From: Bacteroidia bacterium
GTDB taxonomy: Bacteria; Bacteroidota; Bacteroidia; Bacteroidales; UBA932
Length of the DNA stretch: 61,334 nt
Reading direction: 5' to 3'
NCBI GenBank assembly: GCA_021153285.1
Contig: JAGKTT010000007.1
Span: 1 to 61,334, forward strand
Positions 7,192-16,972 of this stretch are shown piece by piece. The notes below the pieces were generated by a model that was not told where the DNA came from, searched no databases, and saw only the letters and a list, made by a program, of their open reading frames with translations. Position numbers and translations under genes: made by a program. Within the stretch, counting starts at the first letter, position 1; every line of letters begins with the position of its first letter.

Positions 7192-9390
7192 ATGAAAAAG
7201 TTATTTTTCGCACTATTTATCGGTCTTGCAGCACTTGCCTGCACTCCAGCGGAGTATGACGACAGCGCTATCAAGGAGCAGATCAAGGATCTGGACGACC
7301 GTCTTTCAAAGGTAGAGGAAGACCTCGCCACTCTCGAACTGAACATAGAGGCTATGAAGACTCTCGCAAATGCTCTCAAGGATGGTAAGTACATTACTTC
7401 TGTAACACCTCTCGAGGATGGAACAGGCTATACCATCACATTTTCTGATGAGACTTCTATCGTTGTAAAGCACGGAAACAAGGGTGAGAAGGGAGAGACC
7501 GGTGATACTGGCGCTACGGGAGAAACCGGCGCATCTGGTCAGGACGGTGTGACTCCTACCATTACAGTCAAGGAAATTGACGGCATTCTCTACTGGTTCA
7601 TCAACGGCGAGCAGGGTCCTGCTGTTTACGAGGAGGCTCCTGTATTCACAAGCGTTGATGGCAATCTTTACGTAACTTACCCTGGCGAAGAGCCTGAATT
7701 CATCGGTGCACTCACAGGCAAGTCTATCTTTGACTCTGTCGTGGTAAACGAAGAGGAAGGTACCGTCACATTCTACTTCATCGGCGAAAATGGCGAAAAA
7801 GGCGATTCATTCGTACTCCCGCTGCTAGCCAAGTTCTCACTCGAGATCAGCACAACTGTGGGCCTGTCACAGGGTCAGACTTCAGTAGATATTCCTTATA
7901 CAGTAAAGGGAGCTAATGCGACTACAACAGTAGACGTTCTCACAGTAGCCTGTGATGCTGTCGTAGAGGCAGAGGTCATCAAGGTCACAAACATTGCCGC
8001 AGGTGCTCAGATGCTTGTCTTTGCTGATAATGGCGAGGGCAAGACCTCGATCAGGAAGGTAGTTTTCGATGCCGAGGCTTACAGCGTCGAGACCGTTGAC
8101 GAGCATATTCCTGCAGAAGGTGGTTCTGTAGTTGTAAAGGGTATTTCAAATGTGGCTTTCGATGTGGTTATCCCTGAAGAAGCTACCTGGCTTTCATACG
8201 TACAGACAAAGTCATCCTTCGAGATTACCTTCACTGCTGATGCCAATACTACAGAAACAGTTCGCGAGGCAGTGGTATCATTCGTACGCCAGGGTACAAT
8301 GGAAGTCCTTATGACAACCAAGATCGCCCAGGCCGCAGCTGCCGCTCATACAGAATTCGCGGAAAAGGTATGGAGCATTCCTGCTGTATTCGGTAATGGA
8401 AAGGACAGAAATATGACAATGGACTCTGAATATGTTTACGTAGCCGAGGCAGCTGGCGGAAACGGAATGATCAAGGCATTAAGCATCGCTGACGGTTCAT
8501 ATGTAAAGGATGTGAATGTCCAGACCTATACCCCAGCTGGTCTGACAAACGGTACTCACGCTATTTCCTGCGTCAGAATGATGCCGAATACAGACCCTGA
8601 GCTCAACGGTGGCAAAGATGTTCTTGTAGCTTCTAACCTTACTACAGGTGACGGTACTCAGAAACTGATCGTTTATGTATGGGCAAACGGAATAGATGCT
8701 GCTCCTCAATACTACGTCATTGACTCTGGAGTACGTCGTCTCGGCGACAAGTTCACAGTTCACGGCAACTGTCAGTCAGGAGAACTTCTTTTCTTCGACT
8801 ACGGTGATGGTAATGTCGTTATCCGCGTAACTATGACAAAAGGTGTGATCGGTGCTTGGGGATCCCCTGAACTTTCATATGCCACAGGTCGTTATGCCTG
8901 CCCTATAAATGGTGCAAACAACATCGGTGAAGCAACTATCCATCCTGATATCGAATACGTATACGATTTCGCTGCCCCTACTAATCCATCTGAAATTCTC
9001 CTCACGACAAACGTCGGTGCAGGATACTTCAATCAGGTAGAAGGAAATTCGTTCGCTCTTGCGGACTGGGGCACAGACCCTAAACTTGCTCAGACATTCG
9101 GTTATAACTTCTTCGAGCACAATGGCAAGAACTACATCTCTTACGTGCAGATCAGCGCAGACCGAGGTAATGCAACCCTCAACATCATCGAGGACATAAA
9201 CGGTGCAGCTGACTTCAGGGGTTCACTTGAAGCTAAGACAGGACTCTTTACTGCAGACCTTCTCGAAACACCAGTAGCCGGCACAGCAGGCCACGGTGTA
9301 GGTGACTGCGCGACAGCTGTTAGCGACGGAGTAAGATACATCGCTATCCAGGGTCAGAATATGGGTATTTCACTCTACAGACTCAACTAA
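7192..9390 (+). CDS. DUF4988 lipoprotein with Gly-X-Y segment, BACON-like domain and C-terminal beta-propeller-like domain
   Basis: A 732-residue lipoprotein (MKKLFFALFIGLAALACTPA, lipobox ALAC). Residues 20-60 form a coiled coil (IKEQIKDLDDRLSKVEEDLA), residues 65-95 hold the DUF4988 pattern YITSVTPLEDGTGYTITFSD, and residues 96-122 are collagen-like (GEKGETGDTGATGETG). Two beta-sandwich domains follow; the second, about residues 295-382, resembles BACON (VPEEATWLSYV spacing around VIPEEATWLS, VSFVRQGTMEVLMTTKIAQA). The C-terminal 350 residues are rich in strands with repeated Gly-Asp turns and look like a six-bladed-type propeller, possibly the DUF4623 family. It is probably exported to the cell surface to bind or display on glycans. 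Its own promoter and a strong terminator make it monocistronic. It shares its N-terminal architecture with the partial gene at 60373. Confidence 0.75.
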   Translation: MKKLFFALFIGLAALACTPAEYDDSAIKEQIKDLDDRLSKVEEDLATLELNIEAMKTLANALKDGKYITSVTPLEDGTGYTITFSDETSIVVKHGNKGEKGETGDTGATGETGASGQDGVTPTITVKEIDGILYWFINGEQGPAVYEEAPVFTSVDGNLYVTYPGEEPEFIGALTGKSIFDSVVVNEEEGTVTFYFIGENGEKGDSFVLPLLAKFSLEISTTVGLSQGQTSVDIPYTVKGANATTTVDVLTVACDAVVEAEVIKVTNIAAGAQMLVFADNGEGKTSIRKVVFDAEAYSVETVDEHIPAEGGSVVVKGISNVAFDVVIPEEATWLSYVQTKSSFEITFTADANTTETVREAVVSFVRQGTMEVLMTTKIAQAAAAAHTEFAEKVWSIPAVFGNGKDRNMTMDSEYVYVAEAAGGNGMIKALSIADGSYVKDVNVQTYTPAGLTNGTHAISCVRMMPNTDPELNGGKDVLVASNLTTGDGTQKLIVYVWANGIDAAPQYYVIDSGVRRLGDKFTVHGNCQSGELLFFDYGDGNVVIRVTMTKGVIGAWGSPELSYATGRYACPINGANNIGEATIHPDIEYVYDFAAPTNPSEILLTTNVGAGYFNQVEGNSFALADWGTDPKLAQTFGYNFFEHNGKNYISYVQISADRGNATLNIIEDINGAADFRGSLEAKTGLFTADLLETPVAGTAGHGVGDCATAVSDGVRYIAIQGQNMGISLYRLN

Positions 9391-9422
9391 TCCTAACGTC
9401 TGATTCATAAATACATTTTTCG

Positions 9423-9455
9423 GCGGCAATTTCTTCGGAGATTGCCGCTATTTTT
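9423..9455 (+). terminator. Rho-independent terminator after the DUF4988 lipoprotein
   Basis: Perfect stem GCGGCAAT/ATTGCCGC with a 10-base loop, then TATTTTT. It lies 33 bases after the stop at 9390. Confidence 0.85.
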
Positions 9456-9491
9456 GCGTCGCCACAGTGCTGTGGTGTGGTCTTTTTTACC

Positions 9492-9499
9492 TATCTTTG
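9492..9499 (+). promoter_or_regulatory. -7 box (TATCTTTG) of the GH20-GntR operon
   Basis: TATCTTTG fits TAnnTTTG. It lies 35 bases before ATG 9534 and would place transcription start just upstream of it, which rules out the in-frame start at 9477. Confidence 0.65.
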
Positions 9500-9533
9500 C
9501 AAAATTACAAGGATAATCACGAGTGCAAGACAT

Positions 9534-11102
9534 ATGAGACGCAAAATATTACTTTCAGTGGCCGCTACATTGGCCACAATATATTCTGTATCAGCCTATT
9601 CAGGGCCTGACAAACTGATCCCTAAACCAGTAGAACACAGAACGGAAGAAGGAGTCTACACATTGAAGCCCAATGGTGCTGATATAAAAGTGTATCTGAA
9701 TAGCGCACCATTCAATGCCAGAGTTGCAGATCTTCCCGACTTTGCTAAAGAAGAAGCATATGAACTGACAATCAGCAAGAAGGGAGTAAAGATCTACGCC
9801 TGCACAGAAGAAGGAGCATTCAGAGGACGACAGACATTGGAAATGCTCCGTCTGCTTGATCCGACAGGTACTGTTCAATATTGCACCATATTCGACTATC
9901 CGCGTTTCAAGCACCGCGGAATAATGCTGGACGAATCACGCAGTTTCAAAGGAAAGGAATTCGTCAAGAAGCAGATAGATGCTCTTGCTCTTCTGAAGAT
10001 GAATGTGATGCATCTTCATCTTACAGATGCCGCCGGATGGAGACTCCAGATAGACGCTTACCCGAACCTTACTGACCACGTTGCCTGGCGCATAGGCGAG
10101 ACCTATCACGAATGGGAAGGTCTCGGATATCCTTTCACAAATGCAGCGGATCCTAAAGCATATGGAGGCTTCTACACCAAGGAAGATATCCGCGAGATCG
10201 TATCATATGCCGCTGAACGTCACATTGACATAATTCCTGAAATAGAGATGCCCGGACACAGTATGGAGGTGAACAGAGCCTATCCGGAGATCGCCTGCGT
10301 CGGTGAAGACGGAAAGCCAAGACCTTTCTCCTGGGACCTCTGTGTGGGAAATGAAGGCACATTCAAGTTCCTGGAGACCGTTCTTGAGGAAGTCATCGAA
10401 CTGTTCCCCTATGAATATATCCATATAGGAGGAGATGAGGCCGTAAAGAAAGATTGGGAGGTCTGCGTAAACTGCCAGAAAAGAATGCAGGAAGAGGGTA
10501 TGGAACATAAGAATGAGCTTCAGGGCTATCTTGTTCGCCGTATAGAGACTTTCCTTCGCGAAAGAGGCAGAACTGTAATCGGATGGGATGAGATTGTCGA
10601 GACCGGACTTCCGGAACAGGCCGTAGTAATGTCCTGGAGAGGTACCCCAGGAGGTATCAAGGCCTCTGCTGAGGGTCACGATGTGATAATGTCGCCGAAC
10701 AGCTACGTATATCTCGATTATTATCAAGATCTTATACGTAAAGAGCCAAAGGCTGTAGGACATATGCAGTCACTGCGCCACGTATATAAATATGATCCTC
10801 TGGAAGGCATAGCACCTGAATTCCATCATCATATCCTCGGCCTTCAGGGCAATCTCTGGTGCGAGTTGATTCCGTACGCCGCACACGCTGAATATATGCT
10901 GTATCCACGAGCTTTCGCAATCGCAGAAATCGGATGGACACCTCAGGATAAGAGGGAGTTTTTCCAGTTCCGCGAGCGTTGTCTGACAATGATAACAATA
11001 TTCCGCGCAATGGGATACAATACATTTGACCTTTTCAATGAAAGTCTCCGTGCACAGACAGGAAGACTCCGTTTCGATGACCCCACTTTTAAACTTCTTT
11101 AA
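9534..11102 (+). CDS. Beta-N-acetylhexosaminidase, GH20
   Basis: A 522-residue enzyme with a Sec signal (MRRKILLSVAATLATIYSVS). Residues 20-125 are the GH20 N-terminal domain (KLIPKPVEHRTEEGVYTL, GAFRGRQTLEMLRLL), followed by a (beta/alpha)8 barrel. Recognisable barrel motifs are FKHRGIMLDESRSFKG, MNVMHLHLTDAAGWRLQID and IDIIPEIEMPGHS, and the catalytic pair Asp-Glu in YIHIGGDEAVKK. Substrate Trp residues appear in VVMSWRGTPGG and LQGNLWCELI. It releases terminal beta-GlcNAc or GalNAc from glycans by substrate-assisted catalysis. The neighbours are a GntR regulator three bases downstream and GH3, GH89 and GH29 genes, pointing to N- or O-glycan or glycosaminoglycan breakdown. Location is periplasmic or surface. 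Confidence 0.92.
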   Translation: MRRKILLSVAATLATIYSVSAYSGPDKLIPKPVEHRTEEGVYTLKPNGADIKVYLNSAPFNARVADLPDFAKEEAYELTISKKGVKIYACTEEGAFRGRQTLEMLRLLDPTGTVQYCTIFDYPRFKHRGIMLDESRSFKGKEFVKKQIDALALLKMNVMHLHLTDAAGWRLQIDAYPNLTDHVAWRIGETYHEWEGLGYPFTNAADPKAYGGFYTKEDIREIVSYAAERHIDIIPEIEMPGHSMEVNRAYPEIACVGEDGKPRPFSWDLCVGNEGTFKFLETVLEEVIELFPYEYIHIGGDEAVKKDWEVCVNCQKRMQEEGMEHKNELQGYLVRRIETFLRERGRTVIGWDEIVETGLPEQAVVMSWRGTPGGIKASAEGHDVIMSPNSYVYLDYYQDLIRKEPKAVGHMQSLRHVYKYDPLEGIAPEFHHHILGLQGNLWCELIPYAAHAEYMLYPRAFAIAEIGWTPQDKREFFQFRERCLTMITIFRAMGYNTFDLFNESLRAQTGRLRFDDPTFKLL

Positions 11103-11105
11103 CCT

Positions 11106-12137
11106 ATGAGCATAAACATAACACTTGAAAACGGAAGCAAGGCTCCGATTTACAAACAGCTTGTAGAAAAATTCGAAGATGCGATACGCTCCGGAAAACT
11201 GAAACCAGGCGAGCTGATTCCGTCAATGAATGATTTCGCCGCACAACTCGACATTTCAAAGGAAACCGTAAAGAAAACATACGGAATATTACGTGAAAAG
11301 GGACTTCTCATACCCCAGCAGGGAAAGGGCTTCTATGTAGCGGAAGCATCGGATAGCTCGAAGCCGAAGGTATTGGTCCTTTTTGACAAACTGAGCATTT
11401 ACAAAGAAGTCCTTTTCAATTCTCTCGCAGAAGAACTGGGAGAAAAGGCCGACCTTACAATCCTGACTCACAATCAGGACCTGGACCTCTTCACATATTA
11501 CCTTGACTCTTCATTGGATAAATACGACTACTATGTGATCAGTCCTCACTTCCCTCTCGACGAGAAATCTCAAGCTCAGGCAACAAAGCTCATAGCACGA
11601 GTGCCGAACCGAAAGCTCATTATGGTAGACCACTGGCTTCAGAGCTATACGGGCAATTATGGAGCCGTATATCAGGACTTCGAGAATGATGTTTACGACG
11701 GTCTGAAACAAGGTCTGGACAAACTTAAGAACACAGCTGTCCTTAAGGTGATCACAATGGCATCCAGCCTCTACGGACCTATGATCTGCAAAGGAGTGGA
11801 CCGTTTCTGTCTGGAGCATAATATCCCGGTAGAATTTATGACTTCAGCACCGGAGAACATCAGTCCGAATGAAACTTACCTTGTAATCAATTCCCAGCTG
11901 GACTCCGGACTCGCTGCTCTGGCACGAAGCATCAAAGCTCAGAATCTGGAAGTCGGAAAGGACGTATTCATCATATCATACAATGAATTCGACCTCAACG
12001 AGGTCGTGCTCAACGGGCTTTCGACCATTTCCACCGATTTCAAGCAGATGGGCCGCACTGCCGCGATGATGATATTGAACCGAAAAAGCTGGAAAGTACA
12101 CTGCGACTTCAAGATGACCCGCCGTGGCTCATTCTAA
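11106..12137 (+). CDS. GntR-family regulator with periplasmic-binding-protein-like sensor domain
   Basis: A 343-residue protein. Residues 1-75 are a GntR winged helix: PIYKQLVEKFEDAIRSGKLK, GELIPSMNDFAAQLDISKET, and the wing GLLIPQQGKGFYVA. The remaining 265 residues look like the LacI-type sugar-binding fold (KPKVLVLFDKLSIYKEV, VISPHFPLDEKSQAQATKL, VFIISYNEFDLNEVVLNGL) and end in the dimer-closing strand with STDFKQMGRTAAMM. No membrane segment, so it is a cytoplasmic transcription factor. It follows GH20 by three bases and precedes GH3, so it most likely senses a released sugar and controls this cluster; the ligand is not evident. Confidence 0.88.
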   Translation: MSINITLENGSKAPIYKQLVEKFEDAIRSGKLKPGELIPSMNDFAAQLDISKETVKKTYGILREKGLLIPQQGKGFYVAEASDSSKPKVLVLFDKLSIYKEVLFNSLAEELGEKADLTILTHNQDLDLFTYYLDSSLDKYDYYVISPHFPLDEKSQAQATKLIARVPNRKLIMVDHWLQSYTGNYGAVYQDFENDVYDGLKQGLDKLKNTAVLKVITMASSLYGPMICKGVDRFCLEHNIPVEFMTSAPENISPNETYLVINSQLDSGLAALARSIKAQNLEVGKDVFIISYNEFDLNEVVLNGLSTISTDFKQMGRTAAMMILNRKSWKVHCDFKMTRRGSF

Positions 12138-12286
12138 GTGTCACTCAATCTAATAAGCATCAAGAACTTACGTAAAATGCCGGGAGAAATCTTTGATTTC
12201 GAGATAAATTATATACTCGCCTGATACTATCCTGACAAACATAATGGATAATTGACTGCGCAACTTGCGTTATGCAGAAGTTTTAG

Positions 12287-12294
12287 TATATTTG
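12287..12294 (+). promoter_or_regulatory. -7 box (TATATTTG) of the GH3 gene
   Basis: TATATTTG with CTTGCG about 20 bases upstream as a possible -33 element, 40 bases before the ATG at 12334. The GH3 gene therefore has its own promoter, separate from GH20-GntR. Confidence 0.65.
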
Positions 12295-12333
12295 TAGGTT
12301 GTACCGCAAAGCCAATAACAACTAAACCAATAT

Positions 12334-14571
12334 ATGAAGAAAATAATTATCCTTTCAGCAGCGGCGCTTGCTCTGGCGGCGTGCTGCTCACAGCCGAAAT
12401 TCGACGGCCCGACCTATCTCAATCCAAACGCTCCCGTAGAGGAAAGAGTTGAGGATGCCCTCTCCAGAATGACTCTCGAGGAGAAGGTAGGAATGACCAC
12501 AGCACAGTCTAAGTTCAGCTCACGTGGTGTTCCGCGCCTCGGTATTCCTGAAGTCTGGCACACTGACGGTCCTCACGGTATCCGTCCTGAAGTACTCTGG
12601 GACGAGTGGGATCAGGCTGGCTGGACAAACGACTCTTGTACAGCATTCCCTGCACTCATCAACCTTGCAGCTACCTGGGACAAGGAAATGTCAATGCTTT
12701 ACGGTATCAGCATCGGAGAAGAGGCACGTTATCGCAAGAAGGACATCCTTCTCGGACCTGGCGTAAACATCTGCCGTACACCTTACAACGGACGTAACTT
12801 CGAGTATATGGGTGAGGATCCGTTCCTTTCAGGAAAGATGGTGGTTCCTTACGTACAGGGAGTACAGAAGAACGGTGTAGCTGCCTGCGTAAAGCACTAT
12901 GCAGTAAACAATCAGGAGTTCCAGCGCACACAGTCTAACTCTGTAGTGGATGACAGAACCCTCCACGAAATCTATCTTCCTGCTTTCAAGGCAGCTGTCC
13001 AGGAAGGAAACGCTTGGGCGATTATGGGCTCATACAATCTTTACAACGGTCAGTACAACTGTCATAACAAGAAGCTTCTCGTGGACATCCTCAAGAATGA
13101 CTGGGGATTTGACGGAGTGGTTGTCAGCGACTGGGGCGGATGCCGCGACAGCGAAGAAGCTGTCCTCAACGGTCTCGACATCGAGATGGGTACCTGGACC
13201 AACGGTCTTACAGGTGCTGCCAGCGACAGCTACAGAAACTATCATATGGCCGATCCTTATCTCAAGGGTCTGAAAGAGGGTAAATATACCACAAAGGAGC
13301 TTGACGACAAGGCACGTCGTATCCTCCGTACAATCTTCCGCACAAGTATGAGACCGGAGCCTAACTACGGCCGCTTCGTATGTCCTGAGCACTATCAGGC
13401 TGCAAGAGACATCGCTGCGGCAGGTGTGGTTCTCCTCAAGAATGAAAACAACACTCTCCCTCTCAATGTACCTGAAGGTGGCAAGATCCTTCTCGTGGGT
13501 GAGAATGCAGTAAAGAAGATGGTTGTGGGCGGTGGTAGCTCGAACCTCAAGACAGCTTACGAGGTGAATCCTCTCGAGGGTATCCAGAACGCATACGCCG
13601 GCAAGGCTGACGTGAAGTGGGTACGCGGATATGTAGGTGACACTTCTACTTCATACAACAGAGTGGATACCGGTCAGGACCTTACTGACAACCGTACTCC
13701 TGAGGTTCTCATTGCTGAGGCTGTAGAGGCTGCAAAGGACGCAGATTACGTCATCTTCGTAGGTGGTCTCAACAAGAGCGACCATCAGGACAGCGAAGGT
13801 GCAGACCGTCTCCAGCTCGATCTTCCATATCATCAGGAGGATGTCATCAGAGCACTTGCACCTGTGGCTAAGAATCTCGTAGTAGTTAACATTTCAGGCT
13901 CACCTGTATCAATGCCTTGGGCTGACGTGGCAGGAGCTATCGTTCAGGGATGGTACGGAGGTACAGAGTCAGGTAACGCTCTTGCAGATGTCCTTACAGG
14001 TAAGGTAAATCCTTCAGGAAGAATGCCGTTCACAGTTCCTTTCAAGTATGAGGACGGTCCTATCAAGACTGAGCGTCAGTATCCAGGTATCAAGGAGGAG
14101 AACGACGAGTACTGGCAGACTCACTACGATGAGGGAGTCTATGTAGGTTACAGATGGTATGAGGCTAAGGAGATTCCTGTACAGTGGCCGTTCGGACACG
14201 GTCTGAGCTACACTACATTCGAGTATGGTCAGGCTAAGGCAGGCAAGGCTTCAATGACTGCTGACGGCAAGATGACCGTAACTGTGGATGTAAAGAACAC
14301 AGGTGACCGCGAGGGTGCAGAGGTGGTTCAGCTTTACGTTGCAGACCCGGTTGCAAGCATCGACCGTCCGGTTAAGGAACTCAAGGGCTTCGAGAAGATC
14401 ACTCTCAAGCCAGGAGAGACCAAGACAGTTACATTCACTCTTGAGGCTGATGCCCTCAGCTTCTACAGCATCGAGAAGAATGGCTGGGTAGCAGAGGCCG
14501 GTGAATTCCAGGCACTTATCGGTCCTTCATCAGAGGACATCAGAACTACAGCGACTTTCGAGCTTAAGTAA
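12334..14571 (+). CDS. Glycoside hydrolase family 3 (beta-glucosidase-like) lipoprotein
   Basis: A 745-residue protein with lipoprotein signal MKKIIILSAAALALAACCSQ. Domain order is the standard three-domain GH3 of the BglX/beta-glucosidase type. The first is a barrel to about residue 340 with ACVKHYAVNNQEFQR, AIMGSYNLYNGQYN and the nucleophile Asp in GVVVSDWGG. The second is an alpha/beta sandwich with VVLLKNENNTLPLN and GLNKSDHQDSEGADR, supplying the acid/base residue. The C-terminal domain is fibronectin-III-like with VDVKNTGDREGAEVVQLY. Full length for the family. It cleaves beta-linked terminal glucose or related sugars; the exact sugar cannot be told from the sequence. Codon use is strongly biased to few codons, suggesting high expression. 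Own promoter; a bidirectional terminator separates it from the convergent GH89. Confidence 0.9.
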   Translation: MKKIIILSAAALALAACCSQPKFDGPTYLNPNAPVEERVEDALSRMTLEEKVGMTTAQSKFSSRGVPRLGIPEVWHTDGPHGIRPEVLWDEWDQAGWTNDSCTAFPALINLAATWDKEMSMLYGISIGEEARYRKKDILLGPGVNICRTPYNGRNFEYMGEDPFLSGKMVVPYVQGVQKNGVAACVKHYAVNNQEFQRTQSNSVVDDRTLHEIYLPAFKAAVQEGNAWAIMGSYNLYNGQYNCHNKKLLVDILKNDWGFDGVVVSDWGGCRDSEEAVLNGLDIEMGTWTNGLTGAASDSYRNYHMADPYLKGLKEGKYTTKELDDKARRILRTIFRTSMRPEPNYGRFVCPEHYQAARDIAAAGVVLLKNENNTLPLNVPEGGKILLVGENAVKKMVVGGGSSNLKTAYEVNPLEGIQNAYAGKADVKWVRGYVGDTSTSYNRVDTGQDLTDNRTPEVLIAEAVEAAKDADYVIFVGGLNKSDHQDSEGADRLQLDLPYHQEDVIRALAPVAKNLVVVNISGSPVSMPWADVAGAIVQGWYGGTESGNALADVLTGKVNPSGRMPFTVPFKYEDGPIKTERQYPGIKEENDEYWQTHYDEGVYVGYRWYEAKEIPVQWPFGHGLSYTTFEYGQAKAGKASMTADGKMTVTVDVKNTGDREGAEVVQLYVADPVASIDRPVKELKGFEKITLKPGETKTVTFTLEADALSFYSIEKNGWVAEAGEFQALIGPSSEDIRTTATFELK

Positions 14572-14578
14572 GAGTCAA

Positions 14579-14617
14579 TAAAAAAATACTGACCGATATA
14601 CCGGTCAGTATTTTTTT
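14579..14617 (+). terminator. Bidirectional terminator between GH3 and GH89
   Basis: Stem TACTGACCG/CGGTCAGTA with loop ATATAC, flanked by A-run and T-run, so it works in both directions. It sits in the gap between two convergent genes. Confidence 0.88.
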
Positions 14618-14646
14618 ATTCTGTTAAAAAGGCAATCAGGGGCAGC

Positions 14647-16800
14647 CTATAATCCATATTTATCGATTGCTGCAAGAGAAAGGGCCTTGAAGTCGGCAGG
14701 AGTGCGATAATCAATGGATTGTCCCTCTGCCGCCCAGGCATTTTCGAAGGATTCCAGCCTTTGGAAGAACGCTTCCTGATCGTATTCTCGTCCTTCGCGG
14801 ATGCAGGCGGTTATTTCATTGATGAACATTTCCCATCGAGGCTTGCAGTATGAGTCGACAAGTCCGCTCCATAGTCTCAAGGCGTAGTCTCTGATAGATG
14901 TCTGGGTACCCCATATCGTTATGATTGTACGGGCATTGCGGGTATAGTACGGGATTTCCTCCCCAGATGAGGCACAGGCAGCAGCATCGTCAAGCCATCT
15001 GTCCAGACGCAACTGAGGCTCACAGGCTGCCAAGGCATCAGTATCGTCAATAAGTTCCAGCATCAATGCACCGAGACGTTCAGCCTCCTCCAGGTCACGG
15101 GAACGGTATGCCGCTGCAAATCGGTCTCTGAGAACAGCGAAATGATTGCCAAGAGCCTGGGTACCGAAATTGACAATATCGAAGCGGTAGGTGTCACGGT
15201 CGGAATCCAGTGACAGAAGCTGCTTCCAGGCACGGACCAGAGTCTTGTTATCATACTTGATATTGTGAATTGCAGTCCAGTGCCAGAAACCGTCCAGGCA
15301 CGGGCGGGCACACATCAGAGGAGTCTGACTGGAAAAGGAGCCTCCCACATAAACACTGTCAGCCAAGGTTTTCCAAGCTTCTCTAGCCTCACCAGAGGCA
15401 TATCCGAGCCTTCTGTCTGCCAGTGTCTCCACCCACTGATCATCATCCGCATTATGCTGCCAGGCCTTGTCCAGAACGTATTCGAACATAAACTGGTTCA
15501 CACCAAATCCTTCTAAGGTAGAACCGATTCCATAAAGATTCCCGCCACCGTGGGCAAATGCATCTTCGATACGCTCCGAGGTCTGTCGGAAATGTCCGGC
15601 CAGTCTTGTATTGCCTCCGAAATTACCCAGATAACAGAGAATGTATGGCTGTCCGTAGAAACTTTCGGTAAGTTTCCAGACTGGGGTGTTCTCCAGATAA
15701 TAATCCAGAATAATCACCTTATCCTGCGGTACGGCTCTCAGATATGCCTCCACATTTTCTTTAGTCCAATGCTTCCGGTCGTAGTAGAACATCCATCCCA
15801 TCTGAAGCCAGAGTGCATCCGGATCCGCAGCACAGAGAGATTCATAAGTCCCTTCGGACATTGAAGCCAGAGTCTCCGGATCCCAGGAAGGAGCCTCCAC
15901 CTCATTGAAAAGATCCAGTCCATATATGTGATCTGTTCCGAAAAGTTTTTCCTGTTCGATAAGGAACTCCTTCTGTATCACAGAATAAAGAGAATCCAGA
16001 GGAGACAGGAAATGGCAGAGATATTCCTTTTCGAACCCTCCCCAGCCTTTGATATCAGTAATCATTGCTGATGGATATATTTCCTTCAATTGTCCCGGTA
16101 CGTGACCGTTGAAGGCAGACAGGACAGGCTTCATATTGAGGGAACGCTCACGTTCCAATATCTTTTTCTGCAGATCCACCTGAGAATCGATCCAGCCCTG
16201 AGGAAGCGGGCCATCGAACTTATCGATATTGTTCATCCTGTGCCAGGCAAGATGTGCAGGTCCGGTGAAATACGATCTTATCTGCTGGTCCGTCAATCCG
16301 TGCTTGCGCCACACTTTCTGCCATACGGCCTCCACCCCGGTATTGGCCAATGGCATTGTCACTCCATTGAGAGCCATCCAGTCGATGAATCTCTCCCAAT
16401 CCTCCCATTTCCACCAAGGCATAGTATATCCGAAAGTACAGTAATTGAGAAAGAAACGCTCTTTTGTGCGGGCTTCGATCCTGACAGGTTCCGTTACAGG
16501 CGGCATATGCGAAGGATACTGGATCGGATCATATGCAAACCACGAAACCGTAACATCACAGTAATTCTTCAGATAGTGGTTCAGTCCGACAGCCATTGAA
16601 TTGGCATTATTGCCCTTTATGATGAGTCTTTTGCCAATTGTCTCGATTTCAAAGACATCCAAGGTATCATCAGTCTGAACAAATCTGATATCATAATCAG
16701 GTACGATACGCTCGGCTAAAGCATCAGCATTCCTTTCATCAGGAGTAGAGCAGGAAAGGGCCGCAAAAAACACAGCGGCAAATAGAAATAGATTCTTCAT
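14647..16800 (-). CDS. Alpha-N-acetylglucosaminidase, GH89
   Basis: A 717-residue lipoprotein (MKNLFLFAAVFFAALSCSTP, lipobox LSC). The sequence follows NAGLU family GH89: an N-terminal domain to about residue 115, then a barrel beginning RFFLNYCTFGYTMPWWKW, with WERFIDWMALNGVTMPLA, YFTGPAHLAWHRMNN, PVLSAFNGHVPG, YGLDLFNEVEAPSWD and the second acidic region NLYGIGSTLEGFGVN, then an all-helical C-terminal domain. The paired glutamates in LFNEVE and TLEGF fit the two catalytic acids. The enzyme removes terminal alpha-GlcNAc, as in gastric mucin O-glycans or heparan sulfate. It is convergent with GH3 and divergent from the fucosidase. Length is normal for bacterial members. Confidence 0.92.
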   Translation of the reverse strand: MKNLFLFAAVFFAALSCSTPDERNADALAERIVPDYDIRFVQTDDTLDVFEIETIGKRLIIKGNNANSMAVGLNHYLKNYCDVTVSWFAYDPIQYPSHMPPVTEPVRIEARTKERFFLNYCTFGYTMPWWKWEDWERFIDWMALNGVTMPLANTGVEAVWQKVWRKHGLTDQQIRSYFTGPAHLAWHRMNNIDKFDGPLPQGWIDSQVDLQKKILERERSLNMKPVLSAFNGHVPGQLKEIYPSAMITDIKGWGGFEKEYLCHFLSPLDSLYSVIQKEFLIEQEKLFGTDHIYGLDLFNEVEAPSWDPETLASMSEGTYESLCAADPDALWLQMGWMFYYDRKHWTKENVEAYLRAVPQDKVIILDYYLENTPVWKLTESFYGQPYILCYLGNFGGNTRLAGHFRQTSERIEDAFAHGGGNLYGIGSTLEGFGVNQFMFEYVLDKAWQHNADDDQWVETLADRRLGYASGEAREAWKTLADSVYVGGSFSSQTPLMCARPCLDGFWHWTAIHNIKYDNKTLVRAWKQLLSLDSDRDTYRFDIVNFGTQALGNHFAVLRDRFAAAYRSRDLEEAERLGALMLELIDDTDALAACEPQLRLDRWLDDAAACASSGEEIPYYTRNARTIITIWGTQTSIRDYALRLWSGLVDSYCKPRWEMFINEITACIREGREYDQEAFFQRLESFENAWAAEGQSIDYRTPADFKALSLAAIDKYGL

Positions 16801-16808
16801 AACGGATA

Positions 16809-16816
16809 CAAAGATA
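16809..16816 (-). promoter_or_regulatory. -7 box (TATCTTTG) of the GH89 gene
   Basis: On the minus strand TATCTTTG lies 8 bases before the ATG at 16800, giving a very short leader. Confidence 0.6.
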
Positions 16817-16972
16817 AATATTTTGAGTAACTTTATCCGCTTTTTTCATTGCACCTACGCAGCTGCAAAGGAGATGAGGAAGCAGCCGATATGGTCACAG
16901 GCTCACCTTGCAGCCTCGCTCAGTGAGAAGGATGACCTTAGATAAGAATATCTTGATAGACTAAAGGACAAT